17,500 nt of DNA from Stramonita haemastoma (lineage: Eukaryota > Mollusca > Gastropoda > Neogastropoda > Muricidae), in NCBI GenBank assembly GCA_030674155.1, contig CM060318.1:77412680-77430179 (forward strand), read 5' to 3'. The notes beneath the pieces are model-generated. The model was given only the letters and a program-made list of their open reading frames with translations, was not told the DNA's origin and did no database searches. Below, one piece after another: positions 8,036 through 16,134 of the stretch (the stretch's first letter is position 1; each line of letters begins with the position of its first letter). Made by a program: the position numbers and the translations under genes.

Positions 8036-8450
8036 AAATAAAGAGAAGCGTACATATGCAAGTAAACAGCGTAATCAAGATAAACTAACCATCCAATCAG
8101 AAGCGTGGTTTAGATAACTTGGAGAACAAAATAAATAAAGAATATAGCAATTCAATAAGCAACATGAAACAAATCAGTAAGCAGAAAATAAACAACTGAT
8201 AAACAAACAAGTAAGCAAGGACACAAACAAACAAAGAAACAAAAAAATGCAGATAAACAAACGAAATAAACAAACAGACATATTAAAACTGCAGATATTG
8301 ACGATATAAGGAATAACCAAATAAGTGGAGGAAAAATAAAGAAAAACGTAAATGTATAACTGAGTTTAAAATGAGTGAACAAATGTAAAGAAAGAACCTA
8401 AACAAAACAGGGTCAATACATATAAATAGATTTAAAGAAACACAAGAACC
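8036..8450 (+). repeat. A-rich tail of unit 4
   Basis: A-rich sequence with repeated AAACAAACAAG, AACAAACAAAGAAAC and AAATAAACAAAC words, equivalent to the other tails. No gene is supported. Confidence 0.55.
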
Positions 8451-8461
8451 TATTACGCTAT

Positions 8462-8516
8462 TACTACTGCCACTACCACCATCACCACCACCACACCACT
8501 ACCACCACCATCACCT
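8462..8516 (+). repeat. short CCA/CCATCA tract
   Basis: ACTACTGCCACTACC followed by CCATCACCACCACC and a second CACCATCACC. A longer tract of the same kind lies at 10146-10272, so the pair brackets the purine-island region. Confidence 0.8.
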
Positions 8517-8539
8517 TCTTGTTCATGCATATCTTAGGA

Positions 8540-8820
8540 GTGTGCTAATCGAAAAGTAACTATGTGTGCACTTTTGAAGAGAAGAAGGAGAGAGTTGTAG
8601 TGGGGGATGGGAGACAAAGACAGAGAAAGGAGTAGGGGGTGGAAGATAAAGGAGGGGGGAGGGGTAGGTGGGGGCAATGACATAGGGAGACTCTTTGGGT
8701 CAGTACAGAGTAATTGGAAAGAGATCATGTTTGTTGTGCTTGCTTTAGCATCGAACCATCTTCTGCAGGATATTGTGGGGAAAAGCTACACTACAAGAAA
8801 AATAAAAGAAGTAAGGATAC
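8540..8820 (+). repeat. dispersed module H, copy 1
   Basis: The core (8699-8812) contains AGTAATTGGAAAGAGATCAT, TTTGTTGTGCTTGCTTTAGC and CTGCAGGATATTGTGGGGAA. It resembles copies at 9479-9590 and 11046-11165. A purine-rich leader (about 8560-8698), including GGGGGATGGGAG and GAAAGGAGTAGG, also resembles the leader of copy 3. No coding frame or known element is recognised. Confidence 0.55.
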
Positions 8821-8843
8821 GAAGCGAGGAACAACAACAACGA

Positions 8844-8991
<148 letters not shown>

Positions 8992-8993
8992 AA

Positions 8994-9460
8994 AAATCTG
9001 AAGAAGAAGAATGCCAATGAGAAGAATGCAAAGAATACGACGAAGAAGAATGCAAAGCAGAATGCAAAGAAGAAGAAGAATGCAAAAAATGCAATGAAAA
9101 AGAATGCAAAGAATGCAAAAAAAGAAGAAGAAGAATTTGAAGAAGAAGAGAATTTGAAGAAGAAGAATTTGAAGAATTTGAAGAATTTGAAGAATTGAAG
9201 AATTGAAGAATTTGAAGAAGAAGAGAGAAGAAGAAGAGAAGAAGAAAGAAGAAGAGAGAGAAAGAAGAAGAAGAAGAAGAAGAAGAAGAAGAAGAAGAAG
9301 AAGAGAGAAGAAGAAGAAGAAGAGAAGAAGAAGAGAAAGAGGGAGGAGAAGAAGAAGAAAGAGGGAGGAGAAGGAAGAGAAGAAGAAGAAGAAGAAGAAG
9401 AAGAAGAAGAAGAAGAACAAGAACAGACAAGAACAAGAACAGAAGAAGGAACAACAATAA
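8994..9460 (+). repeat. purine island 2: GAAGAATGCAAAG and GAAGAATTT repeats
   Basis: It starts with AAGAAGAAGAATGCCAATG and GAAGAATGCAAAG words and shifts to a GAAGAATTT-type nonamer array (about 9130-9220). It then becomes pure GAA with AGAGGGAGGAG breaks and ends in GAACAAGAACA. Three repeat types in order in one homopurine tract point to step-wise replacement of one unit by another. Confidence 0.85.
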
Positions 9461-9469
9461 TATGGGAAT

Positions 9470-9600
9470 GTAGGGTAAATACAGTGTGATTAGAAAGAGA
9501 TCATGTTTGTGGTGCTTGCTATAGCAAAGACACATCTCCAGCAGAATATCACTCTGAAATAACCTCGATGACAGAAAGAAGTAAGGAGCTAAAAAAACAA
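9470..9600 (+). repeat. dispersed module H, copy 2
   Basis: CAGTGTGATTAGAAAGAGAT, CATGTTTGTGGTGCTTGCTA and CATCTCCAGCAGAATATCAC. It starts about 780 bases after copy 1, with purine island 2 between. Module plus island thus looks duplicated in tandem, since island 3 follows this copy. Confidence 0.6.
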
Positions 9601-9679
9601 ACCAACAAGAATAACAGAGAAACAAGAAGAAAAATACAATGAAAAGGGACAAATAATAATAAGTAAATGGGAGAGGTTG

Positions 9680-10130
9680 AGGGTGAAGAAGAAGAAGAAT
9701 TGCAAAGGATGTAACGATTGAGAAAAAGAAGAAGACTACAAAGAAGAAGAATGTGAAGAATGAGAGAAGAAGAAGAAGATGATGATGATGATGATGAAGA
9801 AGAAGATGCTGAAGAAGAAGAAGAAGAAGAAGAGAAGAAGAAGAAGAAGAAGAAGAAGAAGAAGAAGAAAAGAAGAAGAAGAAGAAGAAGAAGAAGAAGA
9901 AGAGAATGTGAAGAATGTGACGAATAAGAAGAAGAAAAGTTCAAACAAGAAGAATGCAAAGAAGAAGAAGATGCAAAAAGGAAGAAAAATGCAAAGAGGA
10001 AGAAGATTGCAAAGAATGCGAAAACGAATGCGAAGAAGAATGCAAAGAATGCGAAGAAAGAATAAATAAATTAAATAAAGACAGCTGGACAGAAAAATAC
10101 GAAAGAAAAAGGAGAGTAACACACAAAAGA
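9680..10130 (+). repeat. purine island 3: GAAGAATGCAAAG, GAT and GAA repeats
   Basis: GAAGAATTGCAAAGG and GAAGAATGTGAAG words, a GATGAT run (9777-9796), a long GAA tract (about 9805-9903), then AATGCAAAGAAGAAG and AATGCGAAGAAG words. Purines are on the plus strand as in the other islands. Confidence 0.85.
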
Positions 10131-10145
10131 ATATAAAAAAGAGAC

Positions 10146-10272
10146 CGCCTCTATCAACACACCATTACCACACCACCATCACCACCACCACCACAACCAT
10201 CACCACCACCATAACCACCACCAACCACCACCACCACCCACCACCAACCACCACCACCACCAGCAACAACAA
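10146..10272 (+). repeat. CCA/CACCAACC tract
   Basis: CCACCA runs with CATCACCACC, ATAACCACCACC and AACCACC variants, passing into CAGCAACAACAAGAGC and CAACAACAAC at its end. Minus-strand Val/Gly runs are repeat translation. Confidence 0.85.
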
Positions 10273-10289
10273 GAGCAACAATATCAACA

Positions 10290-10595
10290 ACAACATCCCT
10301 ACAGGGTCTGGAATGGAAAACTCCAGCACAGCACACCTGGTTTTGATCAAAGCTCAATCCCATCCCGTTCCTTTCTTCATTGAAATATCACACGTTTGTG
10401 GCCAAATTGCCAATCAAATGAAGTCATTGGGCATGTCCTCTTCCCTTGATTGCTTACGCTGCTCTCTTGCTAACTGGGTTAAGGATTACGTTTTCACTGC
10501 ACCCCCCCCCCCTTCCCTGCTTTTTAAATTTCACAGTGCTCTAGGTTTTTTTCTTCTCCACATTATTGATGAATCTCAGCTACCCAGTCTGTATC
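10290..10595. other. unique stretch, no gene recognised
   Basis: A plus-strand frame (10313-10654) has mixed amino-acid use for about 90 codons but no domain I recognise. It crosses a C11-12 run near 10502 and ends in a CA tract. Coding is not supported. Confidence 0.4.
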
Positions 10596-10600
10596 CTGAT

Positions 10601-10800
10601 GCACACACACACACACACATACAGACAGAGGGACAGAGCCATACGTTTTTTTAGAGAAATAGGTAGACAGACAAACAGATGAACTGTCAATTAGATATAC
10701 ATATGTGCGTACGTGCACCCACACACAAACACACGCACACGCACACACATACACACACATACGCACGCACCACACCACACGCGCACACCACACACATATG
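10601..10800. repeat. CA tracts with ACAG remnant
   Basis: A short CA run (10601-10620) is followed by ACAGACAGAGGGACAGAG. Near 10661-10683 come GTAGACAGACAAACAGATG words, then a longer CA/CGCA tract (10706-10797). The ACAG-then-CA order resembles the composite unit, but its conserved block is absent. Confidence 0.75.
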
Positions 10801-10914
10801 GGCAGTTCCACCTCCACCCCAAGCAAAATGCATTCCAAACGTTTAAAAGGAGAAAGGTTCCATACTAGGTATATTTTTTGCTTTTTAATTTTTTTTCAGC
10901 TGCCAACCACTTAA

Positions 10915-11165
10915 TTGCACAGATATTTAAATGAAGAGAAAAGTGTGGTAGACAGATGGATGGGTCTTGAAACAAAAAGAAAAGGGAAGGAAGGGGTAGA
11001 GGTTAGGAGCAGGGGTAGGACAGTGAAAAAAGTTTGAAATCGTTGGTCAGCATAGTGATTAAAAAGTGATTTTAAAAAATCTTACCCTTTGTTGTTTTTG
11101 CAATAGCATCCATACAGCTCCACTACAGGATATTATTGGAAAACATCGACAAAAGAAAGTAAAAA
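10915..11165 (+). repeat. dispersed module H, copy 3
   Basis: The core (11046-11165) contains GTCAGCATAGTGATTAAAAA, TTTGCAATAGCATCCATACA and CTACAGGATATTATTGGAAA. It is closer to copy 1 around CAGGATATT than to copy 2. A purine-rich leader (10930-11040) resembles the copy 1 leader. The SINE copy B begins just after it. Confidence 0.5.
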
Positions 11166-11178
11166 AACCCCTAAAGAA

Positions 11179-11186
11179 TACAGACG
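11179..11186 (+). repeat. left target-site duplication of SINE copy B
   Basis: TACAGACG, repeated exactly at 11471-11478 on the other side of the element. Confidence 0.6.
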
Positions 11187-11470
11187 TTGTCAGACCACTC
11201 GCTTTCCCCAAGCTAAGGTTAAGCAGCATCAAGCGTGGTTACAAAGTGGATGGGTGACCATTTGCGCGCCTTGGCTTCAGAACAGTGCCCCATTTCACCC
11301 AGCTGTAAATGGGCACCTACCCTCTTTAGGTCAGGGAAGGTAAAGCAGCGAGGGAGAGGAGATGGGGGGTGCCGCCTCAATACGCCGGTCCTTAGTGAAG
11401 CTGAGGTCTCTGATGCCTCGCTCCCGTACGACTACAAAGGTTATGGGACACCTTTACCTTTTTTTTTGTT
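11187..11470 (+). mobile_element. 5S-derived SINE-like element, copy B
   Basis: The 284-base element is flanked by 8-base direct repeats. Positions 11211-11260 resemble 5S rRNA from the internal A-box region to the C box: AGCTAAGGTTAAGCAGCATC, then GCGTGGTTACAAAG and TGGATGGGTGACC. The body has CACCCAGCTGTAAATGGGCA, AGGGAAGGTAAAGCAGCGAG and AGGTCTCTGATGCCTCGCTC, all shared with copy A. It ends TTTACCTTTTTTTTTG. The 5S-like promoter, shared body, T-rich end and flanking repeats fit a polymerase III-transcribed SINE of the 5S class. I cannot name the family, and it encodes no protein. Confidence 0.78.
11211..11260 (+). promoter_or_regulatory. 5S rRNA-like internal promoter region of the SINE
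   Basis: TTAAGCAGCATC and TGGATGGGTGACC match the conserved 5S rRNA internal control region from the A box to the C box, with a diverged middle. In real 5S genes this region binds TFIIIA. The rest of a 5S gene is absent, so it is not annotated as rRNA. Confidence 0.6.
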
Positions 11471-11478
11471 TACAGACG
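11471..11478 (+). repeat. right target-site duplication of SINE copy B
   Basis: TACAGACG, identical to 11179-11186. The length is within the usual range for LINE-mobilised elements. Confidence 0.6.
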
Positions 11479-11934
11479 CACTTTCCACAAGAGCACTTAC
11501 CCTAATTGATATCAATGCACCGCAGTGCATCTGACTATGCCACACTATTACTGATTGTTTGTTTGTTTGTGATCTAACTTGGGTGACTTTTTGACCGGGT
11601 GAGATATTGTGATTTGTGGATTTTTAAAAATATTGTGATGAGTGCGTGCTGATGTTCGGATACTGTGCTGTGGTATGTTTTCCCTCATTGTGTGTTTACA
11701 TGTTTACTGTTTTTATGCATCGCATGTAACCCGCGTGAATTTCTATTTCTGTGAGATAAAGTAGTCGATAGAAATGAATTGGCAAATCTTGTCATATCAT
11801 AGCAAATCACTTGACATTTTGGTTGGAGAAAAGCCTCCAAGAAGGTTTCCATCCTTTCAATAATAAATTTATTCTTTTTCAACTTTGCGGTAACACTCAG
11901 AGTGACAGTGCAAGAGTAAAGTGTTGTCAGATCA
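11479..11934. other. unique AT-rich stretch, no gene recognised
   Basis: Contains GTTTGTTTGTTTG (11558-11570) and otherwise ordinary non-repetitive sequence. Short frames on both strands carry no recognisable domain. Confidence 0.5.
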
Positions 11935-12100
11935 TTTCTTCCTTTCTCTCTTTGTTTCTTTCTTTGTTTTTTCTTTTTTTCTTCTTTCTTTCTTTCTTTC
12001 TTTCTTTCTTTTCTTTCTTTCTTTTGTTTCCTCCTTCCTCCTTCATTCCTTTCTTTCTTGTTTTCTTTCTCTCTTTCGTTATCTGTCTTTCTTTTTTTCA
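11935..12100 (+). repeat. (CTTT)n pyrimidine tract
   Basis: CTTT tetranucleotides with TTTTCTTT and CCTCCTTC breaks, pyrimidine on the plus strand. This is opposite in polarity to the five GAA islands. Confidence 0.9.
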
Positions 12101-12187
12101 GAAGTGTTAACCTCTTTTACATCAAAGCATGTACGCAAATGAAGTGCACTTATGTTAGAAAATGAACACACACACAGAGACTCACAG

Positions 12188-12453
<266 letters not shown>

Positions 12454-12658
12454 GCAGTAAGTGATCAGATGGGGCGCCTACAGGTGCTATGGGCTCATTC
12501 TCTGTTTTATCAACACACACACACACACAGTCCTGTTAGCCCTGCAATTCTCCATGATAAAGATTGTGAGTGAGAGGTAGGGGCAGCTTTTGAGGATTAG
12601 GTGTACAGGGAGGGGAGCCTGGGAGGAGAAATGATCACATTGGAGACGTGATAAGTTC

Positions 12659-12807
12659 TCTGTCTGTCTGTCTGTCTGTCTCTCTTTCTCTCTCTCTCTT
12701 TCTCTCTGTCTCTCTGTCTCTCTCTGTGTCTCTCTCTGTATCTCTCCCCCTGTGTCTCTGTCCTCTGTCTGTCTGTCTGTCTGTCTCTGTCTCTGTCTCT
12801 TTCTCTC
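12659..12807 (+). repeat. (CTGT)n/(CT)n tract
   Basis: CTGT units at both ends surround CT and CTCTGT units. Its complement is GACA and GA, so it faces the 12191-12452 tract as an inverted partner about 205 bases away. Confidence 0.9.
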
Positions 12808-13150
12808 AGACAGCCACTCAGGCAGACAGACAACCTGCCAGCCCCCAGCCACCTAGCCACAATGACATTCTTTGTACTCAAACGTAGAAAAGAATTGGAA
12901 CCTAAAGATTTATCAGTCTGCGAGCTTACAAAGCTAATTCAATGGTATAGGTGTAACCTGCTCTTTCACCCCTCTCTATATCCTGTCCCACAAACACAGT
13001 TAACAAAAAATAACCCCCCCCCCCAAAAAAAAAAAAAAACACCACCACAACAACAACAACAAAACCGGGAGGAACGTTCTACTACAGGGAACATAAAGAC
13101 GAACATAGTCACCTCTATAGAACAATGAAACTGTCCGGGGGGGAGGAGAC
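12808..13150. other. unique stretch with C/A homopolymers
   Basis: Contains C12 followed by A16 (about 13013-13039), then CACCACAACAACAACAAC. No gene is recognised. Homopolymer lengths are prone to sequencing error. Confidence 0.5.
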
Positions 13151-13454
13151 TTATTCATGGGAGAACAATCCAGAAAAGTGACGCCGGTAGAAGACGATAG
13201 AGCCAGTGGACTGAAAGACCTTGCTAACAAGACTTAAAAGGTGGGTTACACAGAGAAGGAGGGTGGCTTCAGAGGCTGAGGAGACAGAAACGGGAGCATC
13301 CTTCATTGAGGAGGCAAACACGCTGTCTGCCTGTAACTGTGCCTCTCTGGCGGTGAAGATGTGTGCTGACAGGATTCTGCTGTTTCCAGAGAGGTAGAGG
13401 AATAGGAATGACAGAGGGAATCGTGAAAGCAAAGAAGGAATAGGAGCGGTGTAG

Positions 13455-13455
<1 letters not shown>
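13151..13455 (-). other. unidentified minus-strand open frame (about 97 codons)
   Basis: After the Tyr run that comes from the TAG microsatellite, this frame continues for about 97 codons with mixed composition and no simple repeat. It contains SGNSRILSAHIFTAREAQLQ and ends FSGLFSHE before a stop. TCTGTCTCCTCAG on the minus strand (near 13280) would fit a splice acceptor, but I see no matching donor or domain. It could be an exon fragment, an untranslated region or chance. Confidence 0.15.
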
Positions 13456-13456
<1 letters not shown>

Positions 13457-13550
<94 letters not shown>

Positions 13551-13567
13551 CAGTAATAGTAGTAGTA
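13457..13567 (+). repeat. (TAG)n microsatellite, left half
   Basis: About 37 TAG units with one CAGTAATAG interruption, ending at the TA that borders the transposon. It continues on the far side of the transposon at 14484, so it is one tract split by an insertion. Confidence 0.95.
13566..13567 (+). repeat. left TA target-site duplication
   Basis: TA directly outside the left inverted terminus; TA also sits outside the right terminus at 14484-14485. In a TAG repeat a TA on each side is easy to obtain, so the inverted termini are the stronger evidence. Confidence 0.6.
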
Positions 13568-13586
13568 CCGTAAAATCCCTAGCATA
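13568..13586 (+). repeat. left terminal inverted repeat
   Basis: CCGTAAAATCCCTAGCATA, exact reverse complement of 14465-14483. Confidence 0.95.
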
Positions 13587-13596
13587 AGCCCACCAT

Positions 13597-13644
13597 CTAG
13601 CAAGCGCCTACCCCCCACTTTGGGCCAAAAGTTGTGCACAGGGG
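13597..13644 (+). repeat. left subterminal direct repeat (48 bp)
   Basis: Starts CTAGCAAGCGCC and ends GTGCACAGGGG. It aligns without gaps to 14404-14451 at 38 of 48 positions. Further partial copies of its first 16 bases occur at 13579 and 13652, so the left end holds three spaced motif copies, as expected for transposase-binding sites. Confidence 0.75.
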
Positions 13645-13938
13645 TAACTACCTAGCAAACGCCCACCCTGCTTTTTTCAAAGAAACCATGCTCACTTTCA
13701 CTAGGATTTGTGCAGACTGTTTTTAAAGTCATCTTTTCCCCTTTTTTACCTTTTCGTATTTTCTTTCCTTTTTTCTTATTCTTTGTCCTCTCTCCTCACT
13801 CTCACCCATCCCCAACAAAGGGAATAAAAATTACGTCATGCTTTTTCCACTGACATCTTTTGTCTGTCAGTGACGTTGGATAATGCTTCCTGATGGCCAG
13901 AAGTTGGTTCTTGAATCTCTCTGTGCCATTTTTGCAAA

Positions 13939-14330
13939 ATGCCCAAGCCAGAGTCTTACACTAGATCTTTCAAATTGGAAGCCCTCCAGTATCTGGATAA
14001 CAAAGCAGGTGGGAATGTTTCAGAGTGTGCCCGTGAATTTTCTGTGGGTAGGAAGAGGATCAGGGAATGGAGTGAAAACAGAGATAGACTTGAACGGCAG
14101 TACGGAAAAGACAAACAAAAACGGAAACTGTCTAAAGGACCAGCAGTTAGATCTGAACATGGCGACCAAGGTGTGTGTGCTGCATTATCTGGAAGATGAA
14201 AGATCTGAAGGCAGGGTATTGCGAAACAAGGACCTGAAACAAGGACCTACAACGGAAAGCGATGGAACTCGTTGGCCTTCTTTGCCTCAAAGTCCCTTTT
14301 TTCTACTTTCCTTCACTCCTACTCACACGA
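13939..14330 (+). pseudogene. broken pogo/Tigger-like transposase N-terminus
   Basis: The frame from ATG 13939 begins MPKPESYTRSFKLEALQYLD and continues GNVSECAREF then KRIREW. This pattern is typical of the first helix-turn-helix (Brinker/pogo/CENP-B-like) of pogo-type transposases. It stops after 86 codons. Similarity resumes in a second frame near 14167 with CVLHYLEDERSEGRVLRNKD, like the start of the second CENP-B-type helix-turn-helix. It then moves to a third frame near 14250 with KAMELVGL. The first shift lies at or near GTGTGTGTG (14171-14179); the second is explained by a perfect 13-base tandem duplication (14223-14248). After about 14300 similarity ends and no DDE domain follows. 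No function is expected. Confidence 0.72.
14223..14248 (+). repeat. 13-bp tandem duplication causing a frameshift
   Basis: GAAACAAGGACCT occurs twice head to tail. Thirteen is not a multiple of three, so it moves the reading frame. The frame change agrees with the position where transposase similarity changes frame. Confidence 0.9.
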
Positions 14331-14403
14331 CCTAACTTACATGCTTATTCACTCAATTATACGGTTGAGCACAAAAAAATACTTTGTGCAAAGGGGTATA
14401 TCC

Positions 14404-14451
14404 CTAGCAAATGCCCACCCCCCAATTTTGCCCTAAATCAGTGCACAGGGG
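14404..14451 (+). repeat. right subterminal direct repeat (48 bp)
   Basis: Starts CTAGCAAATGCCCACC and ends GTGCACAGGGG; same orientation as 13597-13644. The preceding GTGCAAAGGGGTATATCC resembles the end of another unit. A G-run (about 14448-14462) joins it to the right terminus, and its length may be inaccurate. Confidence 0.75.
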
Positions 14452-14464
14452 GGGGGGGGGGGCG

Positions 14465-14483
14465 TATGCTAGGGATTTTACGG
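14465..14483 (-). repeat. right terminal inverted repeat
   Basis: Reads TATGCTAGGGATTTTACGG on the plus strand, the exact reverse complement of the left terminus, followed by TA. Confidence 0.95.
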
Positions 14484-14497
14484 TAGTAGTAGTAGTA

Positions 14498-14554
<57 letters not shown>

Positions 14555-14660
14555 TAGTAGTAGTAGTAGGAGGAGGAGGAGGAGGAGGAGTATGGGTAGT
14601 AGTAGTGGTGGTAAGTGGTAGGAGTAGGAGTAGAAGGAGTAGAAGGAGTAGAAGGAGTAA

Positions 14661-14729
<69 letters not shown>

Positions 14730-14745
14730 CAGCAGCAGCAGCAGT
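14484..14745 (+). repeat. (TAG)n microsatellite, right half, with GGA and AGC variants
   Basis: TAG units (14484-14568) lead to a GGA run (14569-14590), mixed GTAGGA and GTAGAAGGA units, a second TAG run (about 14663-14728) and an AGC run (14728-14745). The right side is more varied than the left. Confidence 0.95.
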
Positions 14746-14896
14746 AGCAACTTAACAGTAGCGATAGTAGAAGAGAGTACATCTAGGAGCGGTAACAAGT
14801 GATGCAGCATTCTTTGCAGTAAAACCCAGTACTAGCAGTTATCACCTGTAGTAGAAGAAACAGCAGCAAATAACTGCAATGAGGCATAGCAACTCG

Positions 14897-15001
<105 letters not shown>

Positions 15002-15119
15002 GCACGCACGTGTCAGCGCTCGATTTAGTATACCTTTGTGTATACGTGGTTACGTTTGTACAATTATCTGTGAATGTGTGCGCATCACACACTGGGAGAA
15101 ATATGTATTTGTTGCTTGC

Positions 15120-15430
15120 ACAAAGAAAGAAGAATGCAAAGAATGCAAAAAGTGCGAAGAAGATTGTGAAAATAATACAATGAATGCGAAAAATTATTAT
15201 GAGGAATACGAAAAAACGAAGAATACGAAGAATGCAAAGAAGAAGAATGCGAAGAAGAAGAATACGAAGAAGAAGAATACAAAGAATGCGAAGAAGAAGA
15301 ATGCAAAGAAGAAGGAGAATGCAAAGAAGAAAATGCAAAACAGAAGGAGAATGCAAAGAACCAGAGGAGGAGGAGAAGAAGAAGAACAACAACAGCAAGA
15401 ACAACAACAACAACAAGAACAACAACAATG
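15120..15430 (+). repeat. purine island 4: GAAGAATGCRAAG repeats
   Basis: AAGAATGCAAAG, AAGAATGCGAAG and AAGAATACGAAG words recur at spacings that are mostly multiples of three, giving Cys- or Asn-containing Lys/Glu frames. The end passes to GAAGAACAACAACAGC and CAACAACAACAAG. This island has the clearest regular ATGCRAA spacing of the five. Confidence 0.85.
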
Positions 15431-15645
15431 AGAACAAAACAAGAAGAGAGTCAGAGGCAGAATGAGAGTGACAGGGAAAAAGATACAGACACAGACAGAA
15501 AGAAACAGAAAGCGAGAGATAAGGACAAATATCCAGACAGGCAGAAAACAAAGAAAGAGAGAACAGAGAAACAGACACAAAAACACGAACACAGACAGAG
15601 ACACACTCAGACAGACTCAGAGGCAGAGAAAAAGAGAATGACAAT
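15431..15645 (+). repeat. degenerate ACAG/AGAAAC purine-rich tract
   Basis: GACACAGACAGAAAG, GACAGGCAGAAAAC, AGAAACAGACAC and GACACACTCAGACAGAC words; probably a decayed ACAG repeat. Confidence 0.5.
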
Positions 15646-15930
15646 CTTAACCCTTCTTTCACTCACACATGACCCTCTCTCCATCCCCGCCACCCTCCCC
15701 TCATCCCTCCCTCACACCCTCCTCATCCTTGTCTCTATTCCCATCACCCCCCACCCCCCCAGTGTTATATAAGCTGACTGCACCACTCTACACTATTGAC
15801 TGGCAGGAGTCTGCATCGCCCTTCCAACTCCTCATCGATAAGCTGATGCTGCTACATTGAAACAGGAGTCCCTGGCCAATTTTTCACCCTGGCGAAGATT
15901 GATTTGAAAGTTACAAAAAAAGAAGAGCTG
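15646..15930. other. pyrimidine-rich then unique stretch
   Basis: A C/T-rich segment (15650-15760) with several CCCTC and CACCCCCC words, then unique sequence. TATATAAG at 15766-15773 resembles a TATA box, but nothing downstream supports a gene. Confidence 0.4.
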
Positions 15931-15936
15931 CAATAC

Positions 15937-16110
15937 AACACAGCACAGCACAGCACAGCACAGCACAGGACAGCGAAGCACAGCACAGCACAGCACAGCA
16001 CAGCACAGCACAGACACACAACGCAGCACAACGTAGCACAACATGACACAGCACAGCACAGCACAACACAGCACAGCATACACAACACAACACAACATTG
16101 CACAACACAA
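15937..16110 (+). repeat. (ACAGC)n pentanucleotide array
   Basis: CAGCA/CACAG units run from 15941 with GACAGCGAAG, ACACAACG and GACACAG variants and drift into CACAACACAACA at the right end. It is the only pentameric array in the window. Cys/Val/Leu minus-strand frames are translations of it. Confidence 0.9.
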
Positions 16111-16134
16111 CAAAAAACAAATTGCGAAATATGA

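Larger units (their letters stand above)
6790..8450 (+). repeat. composite repeat, unit 4 (approximate limits)
   Basis: The left part (6800-6975) resembles the left part of unit 1: a TGTTGTTG patch, GCACACTGTCTCACTCATCC, TTGGTTAATACTGTGAGA and TTTCAAGTACTATCACC. A longer stretch with a GA tract (7283-7387) follows. Then come a pyrimidine-rich block (CGTTTTCTTTTGG at 7522-7534 and TTTATTTGGTAGAAT at 7541-7555), an ACAG-type tract (about 7562-7660), a CT tract, a CA tract, a conserved block (7965-8035) and an A-rich tail. This is the most rearranged of the four copies. Confidence 0.5.
13568..14483 (+). mobile_element. TA-flanked DNA transposon, non-autonomous, pogo/Tigger-like
   Basis: A 916-base element. 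Its ends are exact inverted repeats of 19 bases, CCGTAAAATCCCTAGCATA, and after one mismatch GCCC also matches. TA duplication is typical of the Tc1/mariner/pogo superfamily. Inside both ends lie copies of a CTAGCAARYGCCCACC motif in the same orientation. The interior encodes only a damaged N-terminal DNA-binding region and no DDE catalytic domain. It is therefore a deletion derivative that would need a transposase from elsewhere. The assignment rests on the helix-turn-helix similarity plus the TA target. The terminus is not the CAGT start common in pogo-like elements, so the exact family is open. Confidence 0.8.

Noticed and set aside
10601..10800. A fifth unit of the 1.9-kb composite array
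   Set aside because: The ACAG-then-CA order is similar, but the conserved block and the A-rich tail are missing.
11211..11260. A genuine 5S rRNA gene
   Set aside because: Only the internal promoter-like part matches, and the flanks match the other SINE copy instead. The 5S ends are missing.
14448..14462. G-run as a G-quadruplex regulatory element
   Set aside because: It is a single homopolymer joining two parts of the transposon end; its length is error-prone and it has no separated G-tracts.
15085..15125. A fourth copy of module H before purine island 4
   Set aside because: GAGAAATATGTATTTGTTGC and GCTTGCACAAAG resemble the module, but the match is short and the rest of the core is absent.
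15766..15796. Core promoter with TATATAAG
   Set aside because: The word is short and the region is AT/CT-biased. No open frame, initiator or transcript signal follows that would distinguish it from chance.
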